Shown here piece after piece: positions 18,372-27,247 of a stretch of 64,000 nucleotides of DNA; position 1 is the first letter of the stretch; each line of letters begins with the position of its first letter. The position numbers and the translations under genes are program-made. Source of the stretch: Polyangium mundeleinium (GTDB taxonomy: Bacteria; Myxococcota_A; Polyangia; Polyangiales; Polyangiaceae); contig NZ_JAQNDO010000001.1 of assembly GCF_028369105.1 (NCBI RefSeq), positions 9,766,501-9,830,500 of the forward strand. The letters run 5' to 3'. The notes beneath the pieces are model-generated. The model made no database searches and had not been told where the DNA came from. It worked only from the letters and a program-made list of their open reading frames with translations.

Positions 18372-18564
18372 CGTGAAATCCCAACAGGATTGCTGGGAAG
18401 GCGCAAGATCCTGACGCAGAAACCACGACAGGCCCCTCGATGCGGGGAGGGCTGTGATTCTCGCGCTACATATTTGACAAAAGTGCTCGTTTGATCGCAA
18501 TACCGTCGCGGCGCAGGGGCGGGCCGTCGCGACCACGAGGTCGTGCAGACGCGCGAATTCGAGG

Positions 18565-20016
18565 TTAAAACCGCGCCTTCGCGTGCCCGCCGAGGTATCC
18601 GATCGCCATCGTGTACCTGCCATTTCCAACGTCGCTCCGCGAGGTCGTCACCGTCCTCGGGAGAATTCCCTGCGCGCGCGCGTCGGCGTGCAGATCGAGC
18701 CACTGCGTCGCCTTGACGACGGCGCCGAGGCCGCCCACGAGCCGGTGCCCGTCGGGTGAGCCCACGTCAATGGTCTCGTCGGGCGAGGCCGGCGATTGAT
18801 ACCCGATCGTCGCCGACATCGTGAAGTGCCGCGAGAGCGCAAAACGCCCATTGGCTTCGACCCACACCGTATCGTTCCACTTCCGGGGCAGGATCGCCCG
18901 CACCGAGGGACCGATCCCGAGCTTCGGCTGCGCAAGCGAGGGCGAGCGGGTCGTCACGACGAACGCGTCCACGTCCGAATACGTCACGTACTGGACGAAC
19001 CCGTCGACGCGGAAGGCCCGGGTCGCTTGGTACGACGCGCCTGCCGTGAGCCGCTTCGGGAGCCGGAATGCGAGCTCGGCATCCCCTTGGACGAGGGGCG
19101 GATACCTGAGCCCCTGCGCGGCGAGGTCCTGCGTGAAGAACGGATCGTTCATGTCGAGCGCGAAGCGCCCCCGGTACCGCATCTGCGCGCCGTGTTGATA
19201 GGCGAGCGCGAGGCGGACGTCCTCGGAAGGCTGATACAAAAGGCCCACGTTGAACGAGATCCCGTGGCTCAGGGCGTTCGTGATCGAGATCGGCCGCGAG
19301 AGGACGTCGAGCTCGCGCACGTGGCTCGGCGCGTTCGGGCCGAACTCGTTTGGCTGGCCAATCGGCGGATCCGAGAACGCTCGCTGGAACTCGGGGAGCT
19401 CCGCGAAGTCTTGCTTCTTGGAGAGGCTCGCGAGCCCGCCGACGTACGAGACGCCCGCGCCGACCGAGAGGCTTGGCAGGACGCGCAGGGCCGCGCTCGC
19501 CGTCACGTAAGACGCCACGATGAACGCCTGCCGGAGCTGCCACGCCTGCGGGCCGTTCGCCGGGAAATCGAGCGCCGCCGCATAAGGCACGTACGCGCCG
19601 AGCCCGAGCACGAGCCGACGCTGGGCCAGGGGCCATGCGAAAAACAGATCCCCCGTCGGCGCGAGCGGCGTCGCGACCACTTCCCTAGAAAAGCCCTGTT
19701 TTCCTGGGTCCGTCTCGCCTGCCGCCATGGGCCCTCGCAATCGCAGGCTGTCGGGCGTCTGGTACGTCCCCCGCCGATCGCGGCGATACCCGACGCGCCC
19801 TGCGACGAGGCCCGCGCCGCCGAAGAGCTCGGGGCGATCGAGATCGGCGAGCGCCGCGGGGTTCCAGTGAATGGCCGCGCCATCGGAGATCGTCGGCCCG
19901 GATTGCCCACTCCCCACGAGGGGCGCGTCGAGCCCGGACGCGCTCGCGCCTCGCGCCACGAGGAGCGCGCCGAAAAGGAGGGGCAAGGACACGATATGCA
20001 GCGGACGACGTGACAT
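18565..20016 (-). CDS. FadL/OmpP1/TodX-family outer-membrane transport protein
   Basis: 483 residues. Signal peptide (LPLLFGALLVARGASASG), then the family's N-terminal pattern ISDGAAIHWNPAALADL. The rest is alternating beta-strand sequence ending in an aromatic residue (GYLGGHAKARF), as in outer-membrane barrels. FadL-type channels move hydrophobic compounds such as fatty acids or aromatics across the outer membrane. Start ATG 20016 has a GGGGGAG site 6-8 bases upstream. The gene lies 23 bases after the stop of the second lipoprotein gene, making it the last gene of a three-gene operon with two paralogous large lipoproteins. The substrate is unknown. Confidence 0.88.
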   Translation of the reverse strand: MSRRPLHIVSLPLLFGALLVARGASASGLDAPLVGSGQSGPTISDGAAIHWNPAALADLDRPELFGGAGLVAGRVGYRRDRRGTYQTPDSLRLRGPMAAGETDPGKQGFSREVVATPLAPTGDLFFAWPLAQRRLVLGLGAYVPYAAALDFPANGPQAWQLRQAFIVASYVTASAALRVLPSLSVGAGVSYVGGLASLSKKQDFAELPEFQRAFSDPPIGQPNEFGPNAPSHVRELDVLSRPISITNALSHGISFNVGLLYQPSEDVRLALAYQHGAQMRYRGRFALDMNDPFFTQDLAAQGLRYPPLVQGDAELAFRLPKRLTAGASYQATRAFRVDGFVQYVTYSDVDAFVVTTRSPSLAQPKLGIGPSVRAILPRKWNDTVWVEANGRFALSRHFTMSATIGYQSPASPDETIDVGSPDGHRLVGGLGAVVKATQWLDLHADARAQGILPRTVTTSRSDVGNGRYTMAIGYLGGHAKARF

Positions 20017-20039
20017 GGTGCTCTCCCCCTTCGATCGAT

Positions 20040-21806
20040 TCACGACGCGCGTGTCACGACGAGCGCGAGCCTGTGCAGGCTCGGCTTCTCCTCCGCGACG
20101 ATCTCGAAGACGCGCCCCTCGGCGTCCTCCACATAGAGCCGTTCGCCCGGCTCGATCCGCACCTTTTCGTGCGCCTGGTCCCCGTCGATCTCGACGCGCG
20201 AGGACACCTTTTGCGTGAGGGCCGGGTCGGCGAAGAAACCCGGGCGCGTGTAGGCGTAGGGCCGCACGGGATTGCCCTCCGTGTCCTTGCGGATGTCCTC
20301 GGGCGCCACGAAATAGAGCCAATCCTCGGCGCTCCCCTCGGGCTGCACGTAGAAAAAATCGGCGTCGCCGCGGGTGTTCTGCGTCAGCGCCTCGGCCATC
20401 TCCCGCAGCGTCGCGGGGTTCTTTTCGATGTTCTCGCGAATCCGCGCGACGACCTGCTCGGTCCGCACACCCACGGGCACGTCGTGCACGGCCATCACCA
20501 CGTTCGCCTCGCCCTCCGCGAGCCCGCCGTCGTGCATCCGCGCCTGCGCGACTTCGAGGAGCATGTCCCAGTAATACGACGGCCGCGGCGGCGGCTGGTC
20601 GAGGATCACGCTCGGATCGATGTCGATCTGCACCCATCCCTCTCCGTCGATGCACACCCGCACGGCCTCGAAGGGATCGGAGACCTCGCCCGCGGGCGAA
20701 TACGTGGTGCAATGGGGCGGGATGCGCGCCGCGAGGCGCCGCCCTGTCTCGGCGAGGACACGCTCCTCGACCCACGGCGCCGCATTCCAGACGGCGGAAT
20801 TGCCGAGCGGCCGCGGATCCCGGCGCGTCCCGGGCGCGAGGTAGGCTGGGTCCTCGTCGATCGTCATCGTCATCTCCCGGATCGCGAGGTCTTCCGCGAG
20901 CCCCTGCACCTCGAGCCACCGTGGATCCGTGAAATCGAAGGCGCGGCCGATCTGTCCGCCGATCGAGTTCACGCTGGCGACGCGCGCATGAGAGGCGTCG
21001 ACGCCTCGATACGGCAAGGCATTCACGTCGAGCCGCACCGTCATCCGAAAGCCCCCGTCGGCGGTCGAGAGGCCGGAGGCGGACCGGAGAAACCCGGGAT
21101 GCTCGGGACCTTCGGGGTGCGCCGGATCGAGCGGCGCCCGGCCAAACCGCTCCGAGAGCGAAGCGAAATCCGTGGCCACGTCGTAGAGGGTCAGGGCGAT
21201 TTTCCCTTTCTCCACGTCGTAAAGGCCCTCGGGGTGATCGTCGGTCACCGGGCCCTTGCGGACGCGCGCGCGCGGGTGCGTCGCAATCACCTGGTCGAGC
21301 ACGACGTCGGTGACGATCGATCGCGGGGCGAGCGGCTCGTTCGGCCCCACGCCCGCGAGGTCCGCGAGGATCCGCAACGGCGAGATCCCGACCGCCTCGC
21401 CCACGGCCGTGAGCCCCGCGAGCGACGTGCCTTCGAGCCGCGCGCTCGCCGGCGTCATGTGGAGAAGCGCGAACATGTTCCACGCCGCCTGCGGGAGCGC
21501 ATTCGCTTCCTCCTCGGAGAGACGCGTGAATCGATCGAGCGCGTTCTCCACGAGCGGACGGAGTTCCATGTCGAAGAGCCAGGTCTCTTCGAGGGTTTTT
21601 CGCGGCAACCGGCGGAGCTCCTCCGGGCCGAGCGTCTGCGCGAAATCCTCCACATCGAGCCGCAAAAACCGCAAGGTGATCGCACGGCTCTCGCCCGGGG
21701 CGAGCTCGCCCTCGGGCGGGGGCGATTCCAGCGTGAGGGGCTCGACGCATCCCGCGGCCGAGGCGCCGAGGAGGGCGAGCAGGGTAGCGCATCGTCGCGG
21801 GCTCAT
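20040..21806 (-). CDS. Large lipoprotein of unknown function, paralogue of the upstream gene
   Basis: 588 residues with a lipoprotein signal (LLALLGASAAGC). I do not recognise a characterised domain. The C-terminal part (RPYAYTRPGFFADP, HEKVRIEPGERLYVEDAEGR) clearly corresponds to the same region of the upstream protein (KPYRYERPGFFKSP, HEKVPLSPGELVLYAEDD), so the two arose by duplication. The start is well supported: GGAGG lies 5 bases before ATG 21806, and this ATG overlaps the upstream stop as ATGA (21803-21806), indicating translational coupling. Co-transcription with a FadL-like channel suggests a shared envelope process, perhaps handling a hydrophobic ligand; this is inference. Confidence 0.8.
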   Translation of the reverse strand: MSPRRCATLLALLGASAAGCVEPLTLESPPPEGELAPGESRAITLRFLRLDVEDFAQTLGPEELRRLPRKTLEETWLFDMELRPLVENALDRFTRLSEEEANALPQAAWNMFALLHMTPASARLEGTSLAGLTAVGEAVGISPLRILADLAGVGPNEPLAPRSIVTDVVLDQVIATHPRARVRKGPVTDDHPEGLYDVEKGKIALTLYDVATDFASLSERFGRAPLDPAHPEGPEHPGFLRSASGLSTADGGFRMTVRLDVNALPYRGVDASHARVASVNSIGGQIGRAFDFTDPRWLEVQGLAEDLAIREMTMTIDEDPAYLAPGTRRDPRPLGNSAVWNAAPWVEERVLAETGRRLAARIPPHCTTYSPAGEVSDPFEAVRVCIDGEGWVQIDIDPSVILDQPPPRPSYYWDMLLEVAQARMHDGGLAEGEANVVMAVHDVPVGVRTEQVVARIRENIEKNPATLREMAEALTQNTRGDADFFYVQPEGSAEDWLYFVAPEDIRKDTEGNPVRPYAYTRPGFFADPALTQKVSSRVEIDGDQAHEKVRIEPGERLYVEDAEGRVFEIVAEEKPSLHRLALVVTRAS

Positions 21807-23632
21807 CGGGACCTCCGCGAGGCGACCTTCTCGAAATCGACGATCATGTCGCGTCCCTCCTCCTCGGGCACCAGGATCCGGATTTCGTAGACGTCGCGCG
21901 TGTCGTCCTCCGCATAAAGCACGAGCTCGCCCGGCGAGAGCGGCACCTTCTCGTGCTCCGTATCGGCGACGCCCGGGATCTGCCGCTTCGAGAGGCGGCT
22001 CTCCTCGGCGAGGTCCGGGCTCTTGAAGAACCCGGGGCGCTCGTAGCGATACGGCTTGGGACGGTCCGAGCCCGCAGTGCCTGGCTTTGGATCGGACGGC
22101 GCCACGAAATACAAAAACGGCCGCCTGCCCTCCGCGTCGCGGCGCACGTAGAAATCGAGGTCGTGGTTGTTCTCCCAGAACCGACCGACGATCACGTTCG
22201 CCATGAAATCCGCCTGCGATTGCAACGTCGGTCGCATCGCCTGGACGAGCTCGGCGCCGCGTGGGCCGATGGGCACGTTCCGGAGCGCGAACACCGGCCT
22301 TGCCGCGCCCTCGGCAATGTCCGCGGCGCCGTCGCCCGTCGGATCGTGGAGCGAAATCTGCGCAACTTCGGCCAGGAGCTCCCACAAGAAGAGCGGCTCC
22401 GGCACGGTCACGCCCCGGATCGCATTCGCGAACGTGATCCAGCCCGGCGCGGCACCCTGCCCGATCGCCACGCCGACCAGGCATTCGCCGTTGAGCCCGA
22501 CGTAACAACGATCGTACGACCGCTGCCCGTACGCGCGCCGCGCGCTGCTCGTCACGATCGATTCCAAGAAAAACGGACGGCAGCCGGGGTCGGCCTCGCA
22601 CGAGGGGACGAAATGGTCCGCCTCGACGGTCGCGAAACGCATGTCGACCGTGGGCACGTCTGCGACACCCTGGATCACGAGCCGCTTGGGATCCTCGAAA
22701 TCGAACGAGAGCGGCGCGCGGCCTTCCATCAAGAACATGTCGCCGCCCCCGGACGAGAGGTCGATCCCGCGCACGCGGCGCAGGTTCGATTCGGCGACCA
22801 CGCGCATGCGGAAATCGGGGCCGAGCACGTCGCTCCGCGTGACGAAAGAGGCGTCGTCCGGCACGAGCACGCCAGGATGCTCGCCGGAGCCTGCGAACGG
22901 GCTCCGGCCCACGGGGCCGAAGATTTCGGGCAACGTCGAGAGGTCTTTCAGCGCGTCATACAGGGTCACCGGGAGTTTTCCCGAGGGGTCGTCGATTCCC
23001 GGGTGCGTGCCGAGCAGGTTTTCCTGGAGCGCGCGGACCAGCGCCGCCGTGGGCACGACGGGATCGGTGCGCCCGATGCCGAGGGTCTCGGCGAGCACCT
23101 CGGCGAAATCGAAGCGGAACGTGGTCGGGTTTTGGTCGACGAGCTCGGAGAACGTCGAAAGGCTCGTCCCCGAGAGATCGGTATTTGCTGGGGTCATGCC
23201 GAGCAAACGCACGAGGCCGAACTCGGCCGAGGTGCGCCACGCGGGCCCGAACGTCCGCCCGAGCGCGGTTTGCATGCAATCGTAGCCGGGGTTTTTCTGG
23301 TCGAGCCTCCAGCCATGGCCGCAGGCGTCGCGGATGGCGTCGAGGACGTTGCCGAGCAGCTTGGTGGAGTCGACGTCGAGGATCCGGATGCGCCGCGCGG
23401 ATTCGCCGAACATTCGAAGGGCCTTGGCCTTGTCGAGCTCCAGCGTGATCTCCTCGGGCGCCTCGGGGCCGGGCCGGGCGAGGAGGACCCGATTCGCGAG
23501 AATCGGCGGCGGGGCCTCGTCGACCTCGGCCGGCGGCTCGACGCCGGAGATCTCGGTGGTGGCCGCGGGGCCACCACACGCGGCGAGCGGTAGGCAGAGG
23601 AGCCAGAAACGGGAGCGTGTCGAGGTCCGCAT
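21803..23632 (-). CDS. Large lipoprotein of unknown function, first gene of FadL operon
   Basis: 609 residues from ATG 23632 (MRTSTRSRFWLLCLPLAAC), with a clear lipobox LPLAAC. A second ATG three codons earlier (23641) sits directly against the GGAG motif, so 23632, 9 bases from it, is preferred. No known domain is recognised. The protein has several Cys (for example CEADPGCRP and CYVGLNGEC), which could form disulfides outside the cytoplasm. It is paralogous to the next gene and overlaps it by four bases. It is divergent from the barrel-like protein gene at 23877 across 244 bp. Confidence 0.8.
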   Translation of the reverse strand: MRTSTRSRFWLLCLPLAACGGPAATTEISGVEPPAEVDEAPPPILANRVLLARPGPEAPEEITLELDKAKALRMFGESARRIRILDVDSTKLLGNVLDAIRDACGHGWRLDQKNPGYDCMQTALGRTFGPAWRTSAEFGLVRLLGMTPANTDLSGTSLSTFSELVDQNPTTFRFDFAEVLAETLGIGRTDPVVPTAALVRALQENLLGTHPGIDDPSGKLPVTLYDALKDLSTLPEIFGPVGRSPFAGSGEHPGVLVPDDASFVTRSDVLGPDFRMRVVAESNLRRVRGIDLSSGGGDMFLMEGRAPLSFDFEDPKRLVIQGVADVPTVDMRFATVEADHFVPSCEADPGCRPFFLESIVTSSARRAYGQRSYDRCYVGLNGECLVGVAIGQGAAPGWITFANAIRGVTVPEPLFLWELLAEVAQISLHDPTGDGAADIAEGAARPVFALRNVPIGPRGAELVQAMRPTLQSQADFMANVIVGRFWENNHDLDFYVRRDAEGRRPFLYFVAPSDPKPGTAGSDRPKPYRYERPGFFKSPDLAEESRLSKRQIPGVADTEHEKVPLSPGELVLYAEDDTRDVYEIRILVPEEEGRDMIVDFEKVASRRSR

Positions 23633-23806
23633 GGAGCGCATCTCCGTCGGAACGAAAACGAGGCGAGAGCGCCCGGGACGCTTGGCGCGATGCGGCAAAA
23701 GCCTGGAGACACGATCGCCTTCTCCCGTTCCAAACGAGATCGTTGGGCGACGCCATGCGCCGTCAACGGCAGGCGCGCCGCGCGTGAACCGGGCCGTCCT
23801 GAACGC

Positions 23807-23836
23807 TTGACCTGCAACGAAGGAAAGCCATAGGAT
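23807..23836 (+). promoter_or_regulatory. Putative sigma-70-type promoter for the gene at 23877
   Basis: TTGACC (23807-23812) and TAGGAT (23831-23836) are separated by 18 bases, giving 5/6 and 4/6 matches to the -35 and -10 consensus. Transcription would start about 35 bases before the ATG. This is the best consensus-like promoter I found in the window, but it is a visual match only. Confidence 0.4.
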
Positions 23837-23876
23837 GCCCATTTCATAGGCGACCGCCTCTCCACGGAGCTTTTCC

Positions 23877-25013
23877 ATGCGCCGCTTCCTCGCCCCCTCG
23901 CTCGCCGCCCTCGCGGCGCTGGTAACTCTATCGACCGCCCAGGACGCCGAGGCCCAGGCGTACCGGGACGGACCGCCCCCGCAGCACCGGATCGTCTATA
24001 ACGATTTGACGTTGTTCCGGTGGAACCCGCTCGGCCTCATCACGGATGCGCGTTTCGTCTACCGATACCGCCTTTACAAGAGCGACAGCGTGGCGCTCCG
24101 GGATAATTTCATCGGCATTGGACTCGCTCCGTCCCTGAGCGGCGCGTTCGCCCGCGGCGGACCCACGATCCAGATCCAGCCGGCGAGCTTCCTCCAGCTC
24201 TGGGCGCTTTACGAGGGAATCGCGTATTTCGGCGCGTTCAACTTCCTGCAATCGTATCCCACGGCGGACGCGACGAAGGTGAACTACAGCGACACCGAGC
24301 TCGCGCGGCGCGGCGACCTCGAAAAGGGCAACCCCCAGAAGAACTATTCGACGACCGGCACGCAGCTCATCGCCGGCGCGAACCTGCAGTTCAAGTTCGG
24401 CCCCGTCGCGGCGCGCAACCTCTTCCGTTTCGGCCGACCCGACATGAAGCTGCGCCAGGGCGACCGCGTCTTTTACGATATCTTCTATGATCTGCTCGTG
24501 GGCGACGGCGGCCTCTGGTACTCGAACGACACCGACCTCCTCTTCCAGGGCCTCGACAACCGCCTCAGCGTCGGCCTGCGCTGGACGACGGGCCAGGCGT
24601 TTTACAAGGACGAACATTTCGCGCCCGGCGACGACAAGACCCGCGCCCCGGGCGCGATTCACCGGCTCGGGCCCATCGCGGCGTGGACGTTCAAGAAGCC
24701 GGACGGCGCAGGGCTCGAACCGACGCTCCTGCTCGTCGCGAACTGGTGGCTGAAGTCGCCGTACCGCACGGGCCAGGACGTCTCGCAGGCCGTCCCCTAC
24801 ATCATCCTCGCGCTGAACATCACGGGCGACCTCCTGCCCGCCCCGCCGAAGGAAAAGGCCGAGCCCGAGGCCACGAAGCCCACGTCGAGCGAGCCCCCGG
24901 CCACGCCGGAGCCTGCGAAGGAACCGGAACCGGCCAAGGAGCCCGCGCCCGCGGCGCCCGCCGAGCCTGCGCCCGCCTCTCCCGCCTCGCCCGAAGCCGC
25001 CGGCCCGCAATAA
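23877..25013 (+). CDS. Exported protein, probable outer-membrane beta-barrel with acidic Pro/Ala tail
   Basis: 378 residues. Signal peptide (LAALAALVTLSTAQDAEAQA), then about 290 residues of alternating aromatic/polar sequence compatible with a beta-barrel (VYRYRLYKSDSVALRDNF, YDIFYDLLVGDGGLWYS). The low-complexity tail of about 55 residues is built from repeats of EPAKEPEPAKEPAPA and is probably disordered. GGAG lies 7 bases before ATG 23877. No family name can be given with confidence. It is divergent from the FadL/lipoprotein operon, so shared envelope regulation is possible. Confidence 0.75.
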   Translation: MRRFLAPSLAALAALVTLSTAQDAEAQAYRDGPPPQHRIVYNDLTLFRWNPLGLITDARFVYRYRLYKSDSVALRDNFIGIGLAPSLSGAFARGGPTIQIQPASFLQLWALYEGIAYFGAFNFLQSYPTADATKVNYSDTELARRGDLEKGNPQKNYSTTGTQLIAGANLQFKFGPVAARNLFRFGRPDMKLRQGDRVFYDIFYDLLVGDGGLWYSNDTDLLFQGLDNRLSVGLRWTTGQAFYKDEHFAPGDDKTRAPGAIHRLGPIAAWTFKKPDGAGLEPTLLLVANWWLKSPYRTGQDVSQAVPYIILALNITGDLLPAPPKEKAEPEATKPTSSEPPATPEPAKEPEPAKEPAPAAPAEPAPASPASPEAAGPQ

Positions 25014-25061
25014 ACCGAGCGTCTGCTCGTCGTTTTCGCCGCATTCGGCTACAGTTGCCGC

Positions 25062-26510
25062 ATGCGATTTCTCCATCCCGAGCGGGACGAAAACCTCGAG
25101 CTCGCGCTCGAAGACGTCTTCCTGACGCCAGGGTATTTCGAGGGCGTCTCGCGCCTCGACGTCGATCTCCGGCCCGTCGACTTTCCGGGCGGGTCGCACC
25201 CGATCGTCTCGGCAAACATGAATGCCGTCACGGGCAAACGCATGGCCGAAACGATGGCCCGCTTCGGCGGGCTCGGCGTGCTCCCCCAGGACATGGCCCT
25301 CGATACGACCGAGCGCATCGTCGGGCACATCAAGAGCGCCGATCCGCGGTACGACACGCCCCTCGTGGTCTCGCCGCGCGAGAGCCTGCGCGACGTGCAA
25401 GGCATCATCCGCAAGCGATCCCACGACCTGGTCGTCGTCGTGGACGACGAGCGCCGTGTCCTCGGCATCGTCACGCACGCGGACCTGCGGGATCGGGATC
25501 AGTACACGCCCGCCTCGGCGCTGATGTCCTCGCGCCTCGTGACGATCGCCGCGGGCACGCCGAACCGCGACGCATTTCTCCTCATGGAAGAGGCGCGCGT
25601 GAAGGCCGTGCCCGTGCTCGACGCCCAGGGCAAGCTCGTGGGTGTCTTGACGCGCGACGACGCCGTGCGGCTGGAGCTGCTCCGGCCGAGTTTGTCCGGG
25701 GGCGGGGAGCTCATGGTCGCGGCCGCCGTGGGCATTTCGGCGAATGCGCCCGAGTTTGCCCGTCGGCTCGTGGACATCGGGGTCTCGGCGATCGTGCTCG
25801 ACACGGCGCACGGCCATCAGCGGCGCATGATCGACGCCATCCGGGCCGTGCGGAAGGCCATCGGGAGCGCCGTGCCGCTCGTCGCGGGCAATGTGTGCAC
25901 GGCCGAGGGCACGCGTGATTTGCTGGAGGCGGGCGCGGACATCGTGAAGGTGAACGTGGGGCCGGGCGCGATGTGCACGACGCGCATGCAAACGGGCGCG
26001 GGCCGGCCGACGTTCAGCTCGGTGCTCGCGTGTGCGCGCGAGGCGCACGCGCACGGAAAACACGTATGGGCCGACGGCGGCGTGAAATACCCGCGCGACG
26101 TGGCGCTGTACCTCGCCGCGGGCGCGTCGCGTGTGATGGTGGGGACGGCGCTCGCGGGCACGTACGAGAGCCCCGGCGACGTGAAGGAGGACCGCGAGGG
26201 CGCGCTTTACAAGGAGAATTACGGCATGGCGAGCGCACGCGCCGTGCACGACCGGACCGCCGACATCGATCCGTTCGAGCGCGCGAAAAAGGGCTTCTTC
26301 CGGGAGGGCATTTCGACGTCGCGCATTTACATCCAGGAGGGCAAGGAGAGCGTCGGCGCGCTGCTCATCGACATGATCACGGGCGTGCAATCGGCCTGCA
26401 CGTACGCCGGCGCGCGGAGCCTGCCCGCGCTCCATGAAAAGGCGGTGATCGGGGTGCAGACGCTCGCGGGGTACGGCGAGGGCAAACCCCACGGCGCCGT
26501 GCGGCGCTGA
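25062..26510 (+). CDS. guaB1: GuaB1-type IMPDH/GMP-reductase family enzyme with CBS domains, probable GMP reductase
   Basis: 482 residues. The TIM barrel is interrupted by two CBS repeats (about 95-210; HDLVVVVDDERRVLGIVTH and KAVPVLDAQGKLVGVL). Active-site loop GPGAMCTTRM carries the catalytic Cys. The start MRFLHPE, the motif VSANMNAVTGKRMAET, GTYESPGD, YGMASARAV and GISTSR match the actinobacterial GuaB1 subgroup rather than canonical IMP dehydrogenase. Mycobacterial GuaB1 is known to be a GMP reductase with a CBS regulatory module, converting GMP to IMP with NADPH. I transfer that call on sequence resemblance; annotation as IMP dehydrogenase would be the common alternative. No clear ribosome site is seen before ATG 25062. 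Confidence 0.8.
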   Translation: MRFLHPERDENLELALEDVFLTPGYFEGVSRLDVDLRPVDFPGGSHPIVSANMNAVTGKRMAETMARFGGLGVLPQDMALDTTERIVGHIKSADPRYDTPLVVSPRESLRDVQGIIRKRSHDLVVVVDDERRVLGIVTHADLRDRDQYTPASALMSSRLVTIAAGTPNRDAFLLMEEARVKAVPVLDAQGKLVGVLTRDDAVRLELLRPSLSGGGELMVAAAVGISANAPEFARRLVDIGVSAIVLDTAHGHQRRMIDAIRAVRKAIGSAVPLVAGNVCTAEGTRDLLEAGADIVKVNVGPGAMCTTRMQTGAGRPTFSSVLACAREAHAHGKHVWADGGVKYPRDVALYLAAGASRVMVGTALAGTYESPGDVKEDREGALYKENYGMASARAVHDRTADIDPFERAKKGFFREGISTSRIYIQEGKESVGALLIDMITGVQSACTYAGARSLPALHEKAVIGVQTLAGYGEGKPHGAVRR

Positions 26511-26556
26511 CGCAGGAGCGCTCCCGGCGGAGGCGATGTTCGGGTATGCTCCGGGG

Positions 26557-27237
26557 ATGCGCTCGCCGCTCCTCGCTGTTTTGCTCCTCGCCTCCGCGCC
26601 GGCGTGCAGCGAACCTTCCGAGCCTCGCGGATCGACCACGTTCGCGCCGGACGAGCTCTCGCTCTTCGCCGAGCTGCGCACGAACGGCGGCACGGCCCAG
26701 GTCCTGGTCACGGTGCTCGGCGGCGGGACGAGCATCACGCTGGAAAACCACGATCGCTTGAGCCTCGCCGAGCCGGGCGGCCCCGAGCAGGCCCTCGTCG
26801 CCGGCGGCTTCGGCTACGTGGCGCAGCTCGATACAAGCGCCACGGAGCTCGACCTCGTCTTTTCGCGCGGCAGCCAGCGATTCGTGAGCAAGCTCGTGGC
26901 GCCTCCGCCTTTTTCGATCGTGGTCCCGAGCGCGCCCGCCTCCCGCGCTTCGCCCATCCCGATCAACTGGGACGCGGCGGACGGCGCGTTCGAGACGTGG
27001 CTCGACGTGACGGCCCCCTGTTTGTCATGGCCGATTTCGCGTTATTTCGCGGAGGATCCCGGCGTGTACGCGATCCAGCCGGCGGATCTCGCGATCAAAC
27101 CCGGGACGACGGAGTGCGATTTCCGCGTGTGGGTCACGCGGTCGGCGTCGAGCGGGACGATCGCGCCCGGCCTCGGCGCGTCCCCCGCGCCCGGCGGACT
27201 TCAAACGCGCTCGATTTCGATCTCCACCTCACCTTGA
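26557..27237 (+). CDS. Putative lipoprotein of unknown function
   Basis: 226 residues from ATG 26557 (MRSPLLAVLLLASAPACSE). An in-frame ATG at 26536 would add seven residues but its GGAGG is only two bases away. The signal ends in an imperfect lipobox (SAPAC). The mature part is beta-rich with no recognised domain. The stop is 10 bases before the next start and lies next to that gene's ribosome site, so the two form an operon. Confidence 0.65.
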   Translation: MRSPLLAVLLLASAPACSEPSEPRGSTTFAPDELSLFAELRTNGGTAQVLVTVLGGGTSITLENHDRLSLAEPGGPEQALVAGGFGYVAQLDTSATELDLVFSRGSQRFVSKLVAPPPFSIVVPSAPASRASPIPINWDAADGAFETWLDVTAPCLSWPISRYFAEDPGVYAIQPADLAIKPGTTECDFRVWVTRSASSGTIAPGLGASPAPGGLQTRSISISTSP

Positions 27238-27247
27238 GGACGACGCC

